In this document: one piece after another, positions 23,821 to 37,200 of the stretch
Layout of the letters: the number at the start of each line of letters is the position of its first letter
How positions within the stretch are numbered: position 1 is the stretch's first letter
From: Cordia subcordata
Taxonomy: Eukaryota; Streptophyta; Magnoliopsida; Boraginales; Cordiaceae
NCBI GenBank assembly: GCA_028554755.1
Contig: JAPTOF010000016.1
Coordinates: 2,765,001-2,829,000, forward strand
Direction of reading: 5' to 3'
DNA length: 64,000 bases
Position numbers and translations under genes: made by a program
Notes under the pieces: model-generated
Seen by the model: only the letters and a program-made list of their open reading frames with translations
The model's database searches: none
Told to the model about the DNA's origin: nothing

Positions 23821-25528
23821 AGATAAAAACGAGCAAAATGCGAAAAGTAGTCAAACGGAAATTTCTAATTTGTCGTCCAATTAGCACAGGTAAGGAAACT
23901 TTCTCGTGATTTATTTGCCTAAAAAGAAAAGAAAATTGCCTCCTGATTTCAAAAAGGTTGCTATGTTGTCTTCGACAAAAAGAAAAAAAAGAAAAAAAGA
24001 AAAGATCAAATAATCATTTTGTCGATTCCTTTATCTCCATATAATCATTTTATCGACTCTTAAGTGCCAATTGTATACCAAAGACTTAGTAATCAAATGG
24101 TATGTCTTTCATCTTAGTGTGAATAGGTCTAGAGATCAATTTTTGCTAATTACAATATAATCAGTCTTTGTTCTCATTTGAAGTGAAAAATTATTAGCAA
24201 TTATATGATTAGTGCACATCTAATTGGTGGTGGAAATAGGTGTATAGCTGTGTTCATTATTTATGCTTTCTAGGATTGAAGAATGATTTTAATTGCACTT
24301 TATTATGTTTATTATTTTTTATTTATTTTATTTTCCTAAACCTCCTACCGTCAATTCGAGTATTCGGTTCCAGCTTTTATGAAATTTAATTTTAATTCAG
24401 ATCATCACTTTTAATAAATATAGTTGCAAAAATTGAGTTACAATCGAAGCCCACGTTACGCTTAATTTATCGACAGTCTTTTATATTAATTTTCTTTTCT
24501 CCATTCTTTTTGCTTTCGTGGGACAACTTTTTATTGGTAATAAGAATCACTAATAGATAATAATGATAGTCTGCTAATGCTAATAAAATAACCAAAAAAA
24601 AGAGAAAAATGTGCATATTAATTTTAAATCTACATATATACATATTAATTTTAAGTTAGAACTCCAAGAAAACTTTGTAATTCCTTTTTTTGTCTTAAAT
24701 ATCTTCACGAAGTTCTCGTTCTTTTGAAATAATGTGCTTTTGAAATTTTATTGTAGAGCTGCCTTAGAATTATTCCTAAAGTTCAAAATATACTTCTTCT
24801 AATTCTCTATTTTTAGGTGATAAAACAATTCCATTTTTTTGTAAATTTTCACAAAGTAAAATACTTTTAGGTGCTCTTTATGTTCTTCTCTTGTTTTGAG
24901 AGAGACTTACATGCCACCTAATTACATGGACAACACAAAATTCTTTAATTTCTTCAGAGATATTATTCGTCGATCTTTGATAATATTTTGGGCTAATGTT
25001 GACTAGCTCGTACTGATCTTTTGCAGCATTAAATGCAGAGATTTTTAATTTTTCTGTTAGTTTAATTTGCCCAAATTAGTGTGTTACAAAAGGAGAAAAA
25101 AAAAAATCACCCACTAAATTCTCATTGATTGTTCAAATCTTATATTTTATTACAATTAAGCTTGTTCTCTTTTAGTTTCACTACAATAGTTCAAATATTC
25201 GAAAACCAAATTCATCAATTTCTTGCATTTTATAAATCTCTGGTTTGATCCTTACGATTGTAAACTCATCAAGCTTGCTGGTCTTCAGGAAGCAAAGAAA
25301 TCACTTATGCACTCCTGAAGACACACTCAGGCACACAAGTACGCACAACACCGCAAGAAGACAAGGTTTTAGTGACAGACAAAATTAGTCTTCGTTAATT
25401 ATCGATAGTGACTGCTTAGGACAGAATGAAATACGAAAATTATACATGGCATTATATGATAATATTTATCGAGTTAGTGACCGACCAATGACTGAATTAG
25501 TGACAGATTTGATAGGGTCAAAAAGTGG

Positions 25529-25873
25529 ATGATATTTGATGACATTTCAGTGGTAATGCTGGAAAGCTCACATGCGGCGCAGAATTTGAGGTCACAAAAG
25601 TTTGCTCCGGAAAAAGAGATTGGACAACTTAATAGCAGAAGGGTGGCTTTGCTGCAAGAAAAGCGAAAGATAGAGAATGGTAGGACCGCTTGGAGGAGGA
25701 TGCTTAAAGTGGCCAGGAGAAAGTGTGGACTCTGGCTTGACTGTGGTTGGGACCATTTTGAATGTACACCAAAAAAAAAAAGAAGGTTCATGCTTAAGCT
25801 TGGTTATTGTTGTCTTCAGGACGTTGGTTTAAGTCCTGCAATTAGTCCATGCTCTGGAGACTTTAATTATTGA
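25529..25873 (+). CDS. Unrecognised 114-codon open frame, doubtful
   Basis: An ATG-started frame of 114 codons. The middle (residues about 25-70) is rich in charged residues and could form a helix; the rest has several Cys and Trp. A run of A bases at 25770-25779 falls inside the frame. I recognise no domain and see no exons that could extend it. It sits directly downstream of CACTA-like subterminal words, so it may be chance or a transposon-captured fragment. It is listed only because it is one of the few frames over 100 codons in the spacer with a protein-like composition. Confidence 0.15.
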   Translation: MIFDDISVVMLESSHAAQNLRSQKFAPEKEIGQLNSRRVALLQEKRKIENGRTAWRRMLKVARRKCGLWLDCGWDHFECTPKKKRRFMLKLGYCCLQDVGLSPAISPCSGDFNY

Positions 25874-26261
25874 CCTTGGAAAGTTGATGTGGCTTTGTTG
25901 TGTTAGCTTAGTGGCTTCGAGATGTTTGTGGTGTCTATCTTAAATTTGTAGATTACATAGCTTATAATAGTTCTAGTGCCTTGCGTCGTTTCAGTTTAGT
26001 GTTGAAGGGGGGGGGGGGTAGGAAATGTTTGGATTTCATCATTGGCATGCATATTTTGAGTCACTAAAGTAGTGATGCCCAGAAACGACATTTTTGAACA
26101 GAAATTCAATGCGCGAGCTCTCTTTGATCTAACAAAAAAGTTTAGAAAACGATATATTTAACTGTGAGAACCAACACACATCTTTTTTAAAATGATTTTT
26201 TTACTAACAAATTCTCTGTATTTTAGTTGAATTATGTCGCTGGCTCCTGTATTTCCAAAAC

Positions 26262-27158
26262 TTTCTATTTATCCCCCTTGAATTTTTTTGACTTTTACAA
26301 ACGCACACCAAATGATATTTTTTGTTAATGAATTAACGAAATTTATGAAATATCTATTTTTCCCTTATGATATTTTAATAAAATGTCTATTTTGTTCTTA
26401 TTTTATTTAAAATTAAAATTAAAAAAAAAAGAACAAAAAGAAGAAGAGAGAACCTTCTTCATCAAGCTCCCCTACCCTACCCCTGCTGCCACCCCTCTCC
26501 TGGTAGTCCTACCCCACCCCTCTTGCTACTCTCTCCCCCACCAGTCCCACCCCAATCCCATCGTCACCCCTTCCCCAGCCCTACCTGCACGCCATCGCCA
26601 ACCCTCCCTTACCAATCCCAATGTATCAACATTACATTCTTCATCTATTGTCAACAATCTAATCGTCGAATTTTTAGTTGGAAGGCATCTTCACATTTTT
26701 CATCATGCGCCGACTAGTCCAACCAACTCCGATCAACCTTTTTCCCATCTACCACCGTTCATTGCCACACCATAGCCTCACTTTTCTCCACCTCATCGGT
26801 GATAATTTCATCCACGGTAGCTCTTGCCGACAACGCCATCTTTTTCCTTTCATCGTGTTTGTTCTAATGGTGTGCTTGGATCATAGCTTTGCCCCTCTAG
26901 AGGTGGGGGTGGGAGTAGGTACGGGGATGGCGGTTGCCGTAGGGACGGGGGTGGTAATTTTATTTTTTATTATTTTTTTGAAAGATAATGAAAAATTTAA
27001 AATAAAAACACATAAATATGTGTACAATTAATGGCAAAAACAAAAGCCTACTTTCACTTTTGGCGCGTGTGGCACAATTAGTATCGAAATGGATGGAAAA
27101 TTTAATGGAAGGGGTTCGTGTGCAAAAATCGAAAAAATTCAAGGGGGGTAAATAAAGA
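26262..27158. mobile_element. Non-autonomous TIR element with a C-rich interior
   Basis: The left end (tatttatcccccttgaattt, about 26266-26286) is matched in inverted form at the right end (aattcaaggggggtaaataa, about 27136-27155), and similarity extends to about 45 bases (gac/gat tttt, then ACGCACACC-like). The roughly 0.9-kb interior is C-rich on the plus strand at 26460-26620 and G-rich at 26900-26955, unlike the AT-rich surroundings. The open frames inside (up to 130 codons) are low-complexity and resemble no known protein. It could be a MULE-like or other cut-and-paste derivative; the target duplication was not found. Confidence 0.65.
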
Positions 27159-28554
27159 GTGTTTAGTTAGTTTCAAATAAAAGTTGGTGGTTGGGTTTTG
27201 CCAGATGTACCAGTAGTCAGGCTCTTCTAGTTGGATTTCCCTCGTCACCAAAAAAAAAAAAAAAACCTAGTTTAATTTGGTTTGAAATAAATCGACAAGC
27301 AAAGCCAAACCAAATCGAACTATATTCATCCCTAATTTTATGTGTATATTCATCCCTGGTTTTAGGTATTTTAGGAGTCGAACCTCGAAATTGAAAACCA
27401 TATTTTTAAATTTTAACCACCAAACTATAGTTACACTTGTACTTTATTTTAATGGTAAAATCCTTTTATATTAAATTTGTAACATAATTAGTAAATTGAT
27501 TTGTTTTTCTTTTTCCTTTTTTTTTTGCTTTTTATTATGAAATTTGAATTTGTTAATTTTTAAAAAAAAATTGAAAACCAAACCAAACCAACAAATCTAT
27601 ATTAGCTTGAATTGGTTATATACATGATTAAAAAAAAAACAATTAGTTTCTTTCAAATATAAACTAACTGATTTTAGTTTGGTTTGAAGTATGGTCAAAA
27701 CCAAGTCAAATCAAATCATGAATACCCCTACATATAATCTCTGAGTCACACTCCTTCCAAATATTGTAAATACAAGCACCAAACATTAATTTCACCAAAG
27801 GTAGTTTTTTCTTTTCCTTTTCTTCTCTTTTTTCCCATTAAATTAAACCTACTTTGTAATTCTTTTTTTGATAAATCATATCAATTTCCTTTATCTTTCC
27901 GACTCATAATAATTCTATCCCTTTCTTTCAATTATAACAAATTAATCTTGTAACAAATAGTTTTGTACAACAGTTGGTGCAGACTGTCTTTTCATTAAAA
28001 AAAATCACGCTAAATATCACATGAATCATACATTTCTTTTTCTTTTTCGTTGAGGCTAAATAATCGTGCTTTGATGTGAGATTTTATTCGTCTTTTAACA
28101 TACAATAAAATTTGGACTAGCACATATATTAAATTATTAGTTATGAGACTAATTTATCACAAATAAAAAATAATAGATATAATTCTTACAAGTCACAAAC
28201 ATAAAACACGATTAGTATAATTTTTCTTCTTTTTCTTGTGTAACCTACCTTATACTTCACTCACTAATCCCCTTCTCCCTTCTAGTGCGCGAAAGGCCGC
28301 ACGATTTTTTTTTTTTTCTTTCTTTTTCCCCCCATTATGACCAACAAGGCTATGCTAGCTAATCATCGATGAATTTCATGCAAGATTTGGAAAAAAACAA
28401 ATCAACATACTAGAATGATGCTTTTATTCTTCATGCCTAGCCCAAAGTGTTTATATCAACACATATCTATCTGAAATGAGTATCGCTTGGAAGCTTCACA
28501 GCACCAGCTGGCCGGTGAGGCTTGCATTTACTCGAGTGTGCTGACATTTTTATA

Positions 28555-28563
28555 CCCCGTCAT
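28555..28563 (+). promoter_or_regulatory. TATA-like sequence upstream of the MFS-like gene
   Basis: The sequence ttttatacc lies about 80 bases before the ATG at 28639, following 'gtgctgaca'. It is the only TATA-like word in this position; support is positional only. Confidence 0.3.
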
Positions 28564-28638
28564 CACATACATTTTCTACTCCCATTCTCCAAAAACACCT
28601 CCCGCAATTAACTCAGAAATCAATCCCAGACGAAAAAA

Positions 28639-31637
28639 ATGAAGTCTGAAACGTCTCCCGATCAGGTTCCAGACAGCAGTCCAGATAATCAGAAGAAGGA
28701 AACGATAGCAGACGACGAAATTAAAGCGACCCAAGAAGTTAAAAATGTGGTAGTGAAGGTTGAGAAGGCGAGGGAGGTTTATGAAGAAGCAATATCATCA
28801 CATGCAGTGGCCGAGGCGAAGCCAACCAAGATAGAGATTTGGGGTTGGGTTTTGTATGGGCTGTGCTCATACTTTATTCATACTGTTTTGATTCCCATCA
28901 TTTTCCCACTTATTGTTAGCCAAACTGTGGATACGCCTCCTGAACCTAAGCAGGGTTGGATGAGGAGTTTCAAGGATTTGGTGTGCGCGCAGAAGGAAAT
29001 GCAATTGTAAGTTCTCATTGCGAATCCACATTAGTGACTGCGGGGCTGCAACACCAACTTATTTTAATCATACAAATGCTTTAGGATAGCTTTTAATAGT
29101 TTTCTATTTCAGAATCATTCAGTTAGCCCCCTAGTTTTACTAGTTTTGACCCTCCGAAGTTATTCAACTTTCTAATGATGAAAATATTTTTTAGGGTTTG
29201 ATTTCTCTATAGGTCCCTAAAATATAGTCTTGGCGGTAGTTAAATGAATTAACAGTGTTTAACAATTAAAGGATTAATGTAATGTTAGTTTTTGAACAAA
29301 AATAACTAAAAGGACTAACATTATCTAATAATTTAGTAGTTTAAAAATAGATCAAAAGATTTACTTTGATATATTTGGACCAGAATATCACGTGATCCTA
29401 GTTTAAGAACTTGTAGAGAAATTAACCTCATCTGAACTTGTGTGTCAGAGGAATTAACCCTATTTGTCATTTTGATATTTCTGGACCAAAAGGGACTAAA
29501 ATATTCACTTTGATATTTTAGGACCAAAAGGGATTAAAAAATTAACTTTGATATTTTATAACCAAATGTCTCACGTTCCATAAATTAGGAACTTATAGAG
29601 GAATTAACCCTATTTGTCACTTTGGTATTTTAGGACCAAAATGTCTCTTTAGAGGAATTAAATCTATTTTAAATCTAGGTAGGATATTGACCATATATCT
29701 TATCTTAAAAAATAGGTTCAAATTTTATCAAATTTTTAGGTGACAGAAATAATATTCTAACATTATATTTATTACTAACAGCGCCTGCAGGCAGCCATGC
29801 AAATTAAATGCTACCTACACATTGACGAATTGTCAGCCAAGTAAAATTACCATTTCATGTTTATATAGCAGCCGCTTTTGTTTTCCAGCATAATTTGATT
29901 CATATACTACTGTTTTAGTTCACTTCTATTCAATTTCAACAAATATATACTAAGCTTGCTACTGATCACAGAGTTTTAAGGTAGCTTATTTCTTGTCACA
30001 ATTCTACTTCAATAGCATTTTTCAATTTCCAATCTCTTAACTTTATTAAGTAACCATCTCATTTGAAAGATAATATTTCCTATATTTGTTTATTATCTTC
30101 AGCACATCCCTCACATGCAAGCCAAATCTTTTTTTATTGAACCTCACGCATGAACATAATTTTACATATAAATTTTGTGACACCAAGATTTTGACTTATG
30201 AGATGATCAAGGTGATATCATATTAATTAATCATCTTATTTAGAGGTTTAAATTATTAGTAGCATAAAAAATGAAGAAGACAAAACCAGAAACTTATAAG
30301 CAGATATTTCATGATAAATTTTCAGGTACCAAAGCCTTACATATAAGTCAATAGGGATCAACGGCTCCAGCATCTCCCCATTGGGGTGGACGTCTATCTC
30401 TTGGGCCATTGGCCTAATTCTTGTGGCACCAATACTTGGCCTTGTTTCAATCAACCTTGACTATGGCCAGAACCAACAACTTGTAGCTGGAACTGCAACA
30501 GCAGTTGGGGCTCTCTTTTGCCTCCCTGCAGGATTTTTCGGCACCAGATGGATCTTCCCCCCCTACATCGCCGCCATAGTCTCCGCCAACACGATCAGCA
30601 CCGCCTTCCACGCCCGCCACCTCGGCCTCATGGTCCGCGGATTCATGGGCTCCGCCATCAAGAAAAGCCAATTCCCCAAGAGGAGATCGGTGGCTGGTTG
30701 GCTTTCACTCTACAGCACAGCAGCTGGCTGCTTAGGCTCAGCCCTTATCTCAGCCTTCACATATCACATGCTTAGAAAATCTGACAATTTCACTAGCTTA
30801 TGGGTTGTTGCAATCTTCAGTGGCCTTCTTTGGTTTGTTGGTATGGTTCATATCTTCACCTCAAACAGGCCTGGAGCAAATAATGCAAAGTCATCTCCAG
30901 GTTCTATCACGAAAACACATGTGGTGTCCATCTTCAAGTACCCTCATGCAGCTGCAAGCCTCGCAGGAGTGTTCCTCTCATCATTCACCACAATGTGCAT
31001 TTTCACAGCAGCAGTGCTTTACGCAATAGGAGAACTCTGCCTTAAACCAGTCAATATTTTATATCTATGGCTAACATATTTCATATTCCCCTTGCTGTCT
31101 CTCCCTCTGGCACATCCACTGGAGCAACTGATAAACGCAGACGCTGTCAAAATGCAGCTTCTGGGATTTCTTTTGTCAACGATTACATCTGGATTCGGCT
31201 TCTACTACCGACACGCGAATTGGAATAAGCATCACCTCCTGGTTTTTGCTGCAATCCAGAGCACTGGAACAGGTCTGCTGCACGCATTTTCCAGGGTTTT
31301 GCTCCTGGATTGCTCACCAGCTGGTAAAGAAGGCGCCTTTTCAGTTTGGTTCTCCTGGATTAGAGCTTTGGGCACGTGCGCTGGCTTTGGTTTCGCGTCG
31401 GCTTTTCCTGGAAACACCACGAAGGCTTTCAGTATTGCGTTTTGTGCTGCAGTAGCTGGTGCAATTATATTGATCTTCGGGAATATTAGCAACTTCGGAG
31501 GAGCCAAGGCTGCTGGGAATGTGAAAGAGCATAGTGAGAACTCCTCACCTGTTCATGGCAGCTTGGACAATGGAAAAATTGATGAGAAGGGAACAGCGAA
31601 AGTAAAGGAATCATCTGAGAGGAAGATTGAAGTGTAG
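28639..31637 (+). CDS. 12-TM membrane protein, MFS/ATG22-like, two exons
   Basis: Exon 1 is 28639-29006 and exon 2 is 30326-31637 (stop TAG); together 1680 nt, 559 residues, joining in frame within a Leu codon. Residues 1-62 are polar and charged with a possible helix at 28-58. TM1 (about 68-93) has the pattern WGWVLYG...FIHTVLIPIIFP, like the first helix of ATG22-type vacuolar effluxers, which are MFS proteins. Exon 2 adds eleven hydrophobic segments, giving twelve, and a basic loop (SAIKKSQFPKRRS) after TM4. The C-terminal 55 residues are hydrophilic and Lys/Glu/Ser-rich. Conserved plant proteins of this kind are mostly annotated only as transmembrane proteins, and I know of no proven substrate. 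Assignment to ATG22 is inference from TM1 and the topology; generic MFS is the safe call. Confidence 0.85.
29340..29660 (+). repeat. Degenerate short tandem repeats in the MFS-like gene intron
   Basis: The phrase 'actttgatatttt' followed by 'ggaccaaaa' recurs with changes at about 29361, 29467, 29507, 29553 and 29620, with 'gaggaattaaccctatttgt' also occurring twice (29449 and 29595). This gives a loose repeat block inside the 1.3-kb intron 29007-30325. The rest of the intron is AT-rich and featureless to me. Confidence 0.6.
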
Positions 31638-33230
31638 AGTTTATACTGTGTTCTTGGGCTGTATTAATAATTTGTTACTTAACTTGCATTATTTTGTACT
31701 CCAATAATCATGTCAAATGAACCACATACCTTTTTTTTTTTTTTTTCCTTCTCCTCTCTCTCTTTTTGTTTGAAAATAATGAACTCTTCATTTTGCGTCT
31801 TTCGTAGTCTACAATATGTTAGAAAATATAATTTCTCATAAAAATAAATTAAGAATTTTCCATTAATTTATGAGAAGGAAAAATCATATTAATGGTCTCT
31901 AATGTTGTCGTATATTTTCAAATTAGTCCACATCATTTAAAAAATTCAAATTAGTTCTAAATATTTTATGAATATGTCAAATTATTCCCAATTGTTCTAA
32001 AAATGCTCACATTAGTCTTTAATATTTCCACAGTTTTCAAATTAGTCCGATTAGATAAAACAAGGGAGTAATTTGAATAAATTTAGAAAATATTAATGAC
32101 TAATATGATTTTTTTAAAACAATAAAGAATAATATGACTATATTTTAAAATCCTGAGAACTAGTTTTAACTTACTAATTTGAAACTAATTAAGTGACAAC
32201 TTTGGAGACTTTTTTGAAATTAACCCTTGGAAGAATTAACATTCAAAATCAAAATTTTACTTAACTTTACTAGTAGACTCTCCAAAATAGTTTTTTCGTT
32301 TTCTCTATTGCAAAAAATGTAAAAACAACTAAGAACATAGAAAATCTTTAATGAAGTTTTTCCAAAAATTTATTTCTCTTTCGAAAAAAAATAACTAGTG
32401 TTTGAAACACTAGAATAATAGAATGACATATTCTGAAAGCTTCTATCTTTTTTGGCCATAAATACACGTTCAAAAAAAATTCATTTTTTCTTTTGTTATC
32501 TATTGTCAAGAAACTTATTTTTAAGAACAATTTCCTTGAGAAAATGTCAAAAAACTAACTTCTCTTCTTTTATTGTTTTCCATTTTTGAGGATGAACTTG
32601 CCCTAAATAGAATCATGCTAAATCTGGCCAAAGGTTGTAAACTCCCTCCACAGTATTAGTGCCCAAGTGCATGTTTCAAGTAAATTGTATGACGGACCAA
32701 ACAATATAATATTTATAATAGGAAAATCAAATTCGAACTTAGAACCTTTTCTTTTACATTTTTAACTTATAAGCTAAAAGACAAAGTGCCTACTGTTGAT
32801 AAAGATTTACATACTGTTTGGTTGTGCTAATTTGACTACTTATAAGTATCAAAAATTGAAAAAACAATTTGTACCCATGTTTTACAAAAAATAAATACCC
32901 AAAATAGGCATTGTCAAGCACTCTCTCAAACACACATGCCCAGTGGTTAGAAAGATCCAAACATTAATGATAGATTGATTCCAGTTATCAGCTTGTTTGG
33001 CTAAGATTATTTAAAGCTTATAAGTTACAAATAATAATTTTAAAAAAATATATGAGGAAATACTTTTTTTTAAAAATTTATAAACTGCAAAATAAGCAAA
33101 GTCAAACAGCTACAGATAGCAACACCAAGAACATTGCTCATGGGGTTCTCTACTTACAATGATACCACCATACATAATATACATAATGATAGAGTGATGT
33201 TCACATACATTAATCTCTTGGACAGCTGGA
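31638..33230. other. AT-rich spacer without a recognised gene
   Basis: This holds the 3' UTR of the MFS-like gene, a T run at 31731-31746, and loosely repeated 'aaattagtcc' words at 31900-32050 that resemble transposon ends. No open frame here has a recognisable domain. Confidence 0.6.
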
Positions 33231-33550
33231 GGGACCTTGGTTATAGAAAGAAGAAAGGTCAGGCAAAGAAAAATGAGCTGGCCAATGGCCACATTTTTCA
33301 AAGACTGAATAAAGCTTGTTTCAATTGTAAGACGTTAGAAATTGTTGAAACTACTCAAATAAACGTCCAATCAACTTCAACCATCGATAGGGGACCTTGG
33401 TTATAGAAAGAAGACAAGTCAGGCAAAGAAAACTAAGCTGGCCAATGGCCACATTTTTTAAAGACTGGATAGAGCTTGTTTCAATTGTAAGCTGCCAGAA
33501 ATTGTTGAAACTACTCGAATCAACGTCCAATCAACTTTAACCATCAACAG
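33231..33550 (+). repeat. Two tandem copies of a 160-bp unit
   Basis: Units 33231-33390 and 33391-33550 are near-identical. Both start 'gggaccttggttatagaaag', contain the palindromic 'tggccaatggcca', and end 'caatcaactt.aaccatc'. The first 8 bases of a third unit follow at 33551. The repeats end directly upstream of the LINE. One open frame crosses copy 1 but has no recognisable content. Confidence 0.9.
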
Positions 33551-33711
33551 GGGACCTTCTTCTTTTAGATTCTTAAATATCTAGACTAGACACAATGCAC
33601 CTGGTAGAGGAATGCAGAAATTTTGGTTTAAGCAGAGAGTACTTAAAGAACAATTGAAAATCTAAAATAAAAATGTTTTCGGGAATGTGTTTTAGAAAGT
33701 GAAAGAGGCTG

Positions 33712-33862
33712 ACCAATACAAATATAATAAACACGTATAACACAGCAGAAGTAACATAATATAGAAACACACGAGATTTTAACGTAATTCAGCCTACATT
33801 CACAAAGCAATTCTATATTACTCAAAAGAAATAATTTCTTTATAATTATACATGGTCACAAC
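33712..33862. mobile_element. Small insertion in the LINE, Copia-LTR-like fragment
   Basis: LINE-like coding phrases stop at about 33711 (KVKEAD) and resume at about 33865 (YQDNPSPQIRSELHKG). Between them is AT-rich DNA containing 'gattttaacgtaattcagcc', which resembles 'tattttaacgtggttcggcc' in the solo LTR at 34750-34769. It looks like an old, partial relative of that LTR. Ends and target duplication are not clear. Confidence 0.45.
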
Positions 33863-34261
33863 TGGAGAAGAAATATCAAGACAACCCTTCACCACAGATC
33901 AGAAGTGAACTTCATAAAGGGTCTGCACTTCTTTAAAAGCTTTTGGTGGAGGAAGAACTTTTTCGGAAGCAAAAATCTGGAGTCAGACAAATAAAGGAGG
34001 TTGAAAGAAACACCAAGTACTTCCAACCTTTTGTCAAAAGGAAGAGACAAAGAAATTACATCTAGTCCATTCAAAATGTAGAAGGAGCTAAAATGGAGAA
34101 TCTATAGGACATCAAAGACTCTGGGGTTCAATTCTTCAAAAATTTACTTCAAAAGAAACAGATCGACATTGACAAGGATTGCTGGGATCACATCCGAATC
34201 CCATTATAGAAGAAGACGATGATAAACTGATGCAAATTCCTAAAGAAGAAAAGTTAAGAGG

Positions 34262-37200
34262 GTGATTCTAGATATTAATGCTGATTGCTCTGCAGAACTG
34301 GATGGCTTTTCCTACATTCTCTATTACGTGAGCTGGCCTATCATAAAAGAAGACCTTACGGAAGCAGTCACTGAATTCTTCAATGGAGGAAACATCCCTC
34401 AAGCTATCACCTCTACGTCAATTACCTTGATCCCTAAAAAAAGACAGACCCTCAACTTGGGCAAACTATAGACCGATCAGTCTCTGCCCAGTCTTTAATA
34501 AGATCCTCACTAAACTCATGGTGAATCGACTTTCTATGGTGTTCCCTAAGACTATTTCATCAAACCAAAATGGGTTCTTGAAAGGAAGACTGATCGGCGA
34601 GAACATTCTTCTTGCTCAAGAATTGATTCATCACATTGATAAGAAAATTAGATGAGGTAATGTGGTGTTTAAATTAGATATTGTTGGGAAAATCGATGAC
34701 ACACGCACACACATCAAAGCACAGCGAAAAACACACATAAAGAACACGCAATATTTTAACGTGGTTCGGCCTTCTGCCTACGTCCACGATCCCCTCTGGG
34801 ATAAATTCCACTATTCAACAATAATGGGATTACAACTCAGGTGGTGACTTTTTGCACGGAAAGAAAAGTCTAAACCCTCCCCACAGAGTTCTTATAATGG
34901 TTCTATCCTCAACAGGAAGCTCTCTCTCTCACCCACACCCCCATAGGGTGTGGCCCTAAGGCACTCTCCTAAGGCACACTTTATATAACTAATGCAAGAG
35001 TCCTATTTATAGAGGAGATTTCCTTGTCCTCCAAGACAAAGGATTTCCTCATCTATCAATCCTACCATAATTAAGACTCTTACCATAACTAGAATTTTAA
35101 TTCTCATTAAAATTCTTTCCTAATTTGTATGGGCTTGGATTTTGAACCATAACCCAACAGATATGATGAAAGCATATGATAGAATTGAATGGAAATTTTT
35201 GTTTGAAGTTTTGAGAAGAATGGGATTTCAAAAGAAATGGATTAATCTTGTGAAAAAAGCCATATCCAATTACTGGTTTTCAGTTCTTATTAATGGTCAA
35301 TCCACAGGATACTTCAAATCTACCAGGGGCCTTAGGCAAGGAGATCCCCTTTCTCCTAGCCTATTTATAATTGGTGCTCAATTCTTATCTAAAGGATTAA
35401 ACTGCATTATGGAGAAGTAACCAACAATGTATTATCATGCTAAATGTCAGAAGAAAGTGAGTCACCTTACTTATGCAGATGATCTAATTATCTGGGATCA
35501 ACATATTGAGAATTTTTTGAACTTGTATGAGGAAGTGTCTGGGCAGAGAGTCAATCATGCAAAAAGTGGCTATTATGTGGGTAAACACATTCCTAGAAGG
35601 AGTGAAAAACAAGTGGCCGACCTCACCAAATTCTTGAAGATGAAGCTACCCCTAAAGTATCTTGGGGTTCCTCTCTGAAAAGGGATCAAAAAATCCTATT
35701 TCTTTTTTGAACCTTTTCATAAAATACAAGGAAAGCTTTCTAGTTGGGAAGCTAAAATCCTGTCTCCTAGAGGGAGAATTACCTTAATTAAATATGTGCT
35801 TGTTTCTCTCCCTTTACATCTTTTGCAAGTATAAGCTCCCACCAAAGGCATTATTAAAAAAATGGAAAGGCTATTCAACAAATTCCTTTAGGGGTACAAA
35901 AAAGATTCCAAAACCACTCATTGGTGTAACTGGAATAAAATTGCCTTCTTATCAATGAAGGAGGCTTGGGGTTTAGAAGTTTTACTGATTTGATAAAGGC
36001 TTTTTCCATTAATCTTTGGTGGAGATTCAGGAAAGGTCAAAGCTTATAGGCCCAATTTATGAAATTGAGATACTGTAGAGATCAAGCTCCCATCCTTGTT
36101 ACCACTAAGCCTACAGACTCACCAAACTGGAAAAGATTCAAAGAGGTTGCTGAACAATGTGAAGGGAATATCAGGTGTGGCAACTTGGTTCAAAAGAGTG
36201 TTTATTCTGGTAAGATGCCTGGCTTCAGGAAGGTCCTCTTGTCAACTTGGTTTCTCAAGTTACTCAAGAACAACTACAAGTTAAACATGTTTGGAGAGAA
36301 GGTGTGTGGGACATCCCTTTGCTCAAAAGCATTATTCCTCTTGACCTGATTTCCAAAATTATAGCAACTCCTATCAGAAGAGGTAATGACATTGCCTAGT
36401 GGACTTATGTGAAAAATGGAGACTGCAGATTGAAAAATGCGTGGTCAAGGAGCAGAATAGTGGGAATTACATAACTCATTTGTGAAAAAATCTGGCACCT
36501 GACAATCCCCCTTAAGGTTTCTTTGTTTTGTTGGAAATTGCTGAACAACTGGCTTCCCTTTGATACAACATTGCAGCAAAAAGGCTTTGCCCTCCCATCT
36601 AAATGTCAGTGCTATGCAGCCATTAAAATTGCAGAACACTGTCTCTTTAAGAACCGAAAAATGCAAAAAGTTTGGGAACATCTTGCTAATTTGTTTCAAG
36701 TAAAACTTTCACAATCAAGTGACCTCAAAATCTGGCTTTCTTCTTGGTACTTTTCAGGGGACTTTGTTAGACCAAGTCACATTAGAACCCTCATCCCAAT
36801 TTACATTCCCTAGTTTGGGTAGCTTGAAAGGAATGAAGCAAAACATTAAGGACTAAAATTTTGTTCCAATAGAATCATTTGGAGAGCCGAAAAAGTCATT
36901 TGATAACTATATGAAGCCAAACTTCTGAAATTTCAGCAATGGAAAGGGGACGACTGGACTGCACGGCTGTGGGATTGCCGAGTTTGAAGAAGCCAAGACA
37001 AAATCCCTCAACCAATTTGGTGGCACAAACCTGAAAGGGATAGAGTTAAATTTAATATTGACGGAAGCTTCCATGGCTAAGATAACAAAGCAATGGGAGG
37101 AGGGATCCATAGAGACGGCAAGGGCAAAATACTCTGGGATTTTTTTAAGCAACTTGAAGTAGATTCAGCAGTGGTAGCTAAAATCAAAGCAATGGAATAA

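Larger units (their letters stand above)
20850..28556. other. Repeat-rich intergenic region between the UGT and the MFS-like gene
   Basis: Apart from the repeats listed separately, this 7.7-kb stretch is AT-rich with homopolymer runs and no convincing gene. At 25365-25520 there are words of the type 'agtgac.ga..aatgactgaattagtgaca', like the subterminal repeats of the CACTA-like ends at 56.8 kb. A run of 13 G bases lies at about 26006-26019. Confidence 0.5.

Noticed and set aside
26383..27031. Pro/Ser/His-rich frames of 117 and 130 codons
   Set aside because: They come from C-rich low-complexity DNA inside a TIR element and overlap each other in different frames.
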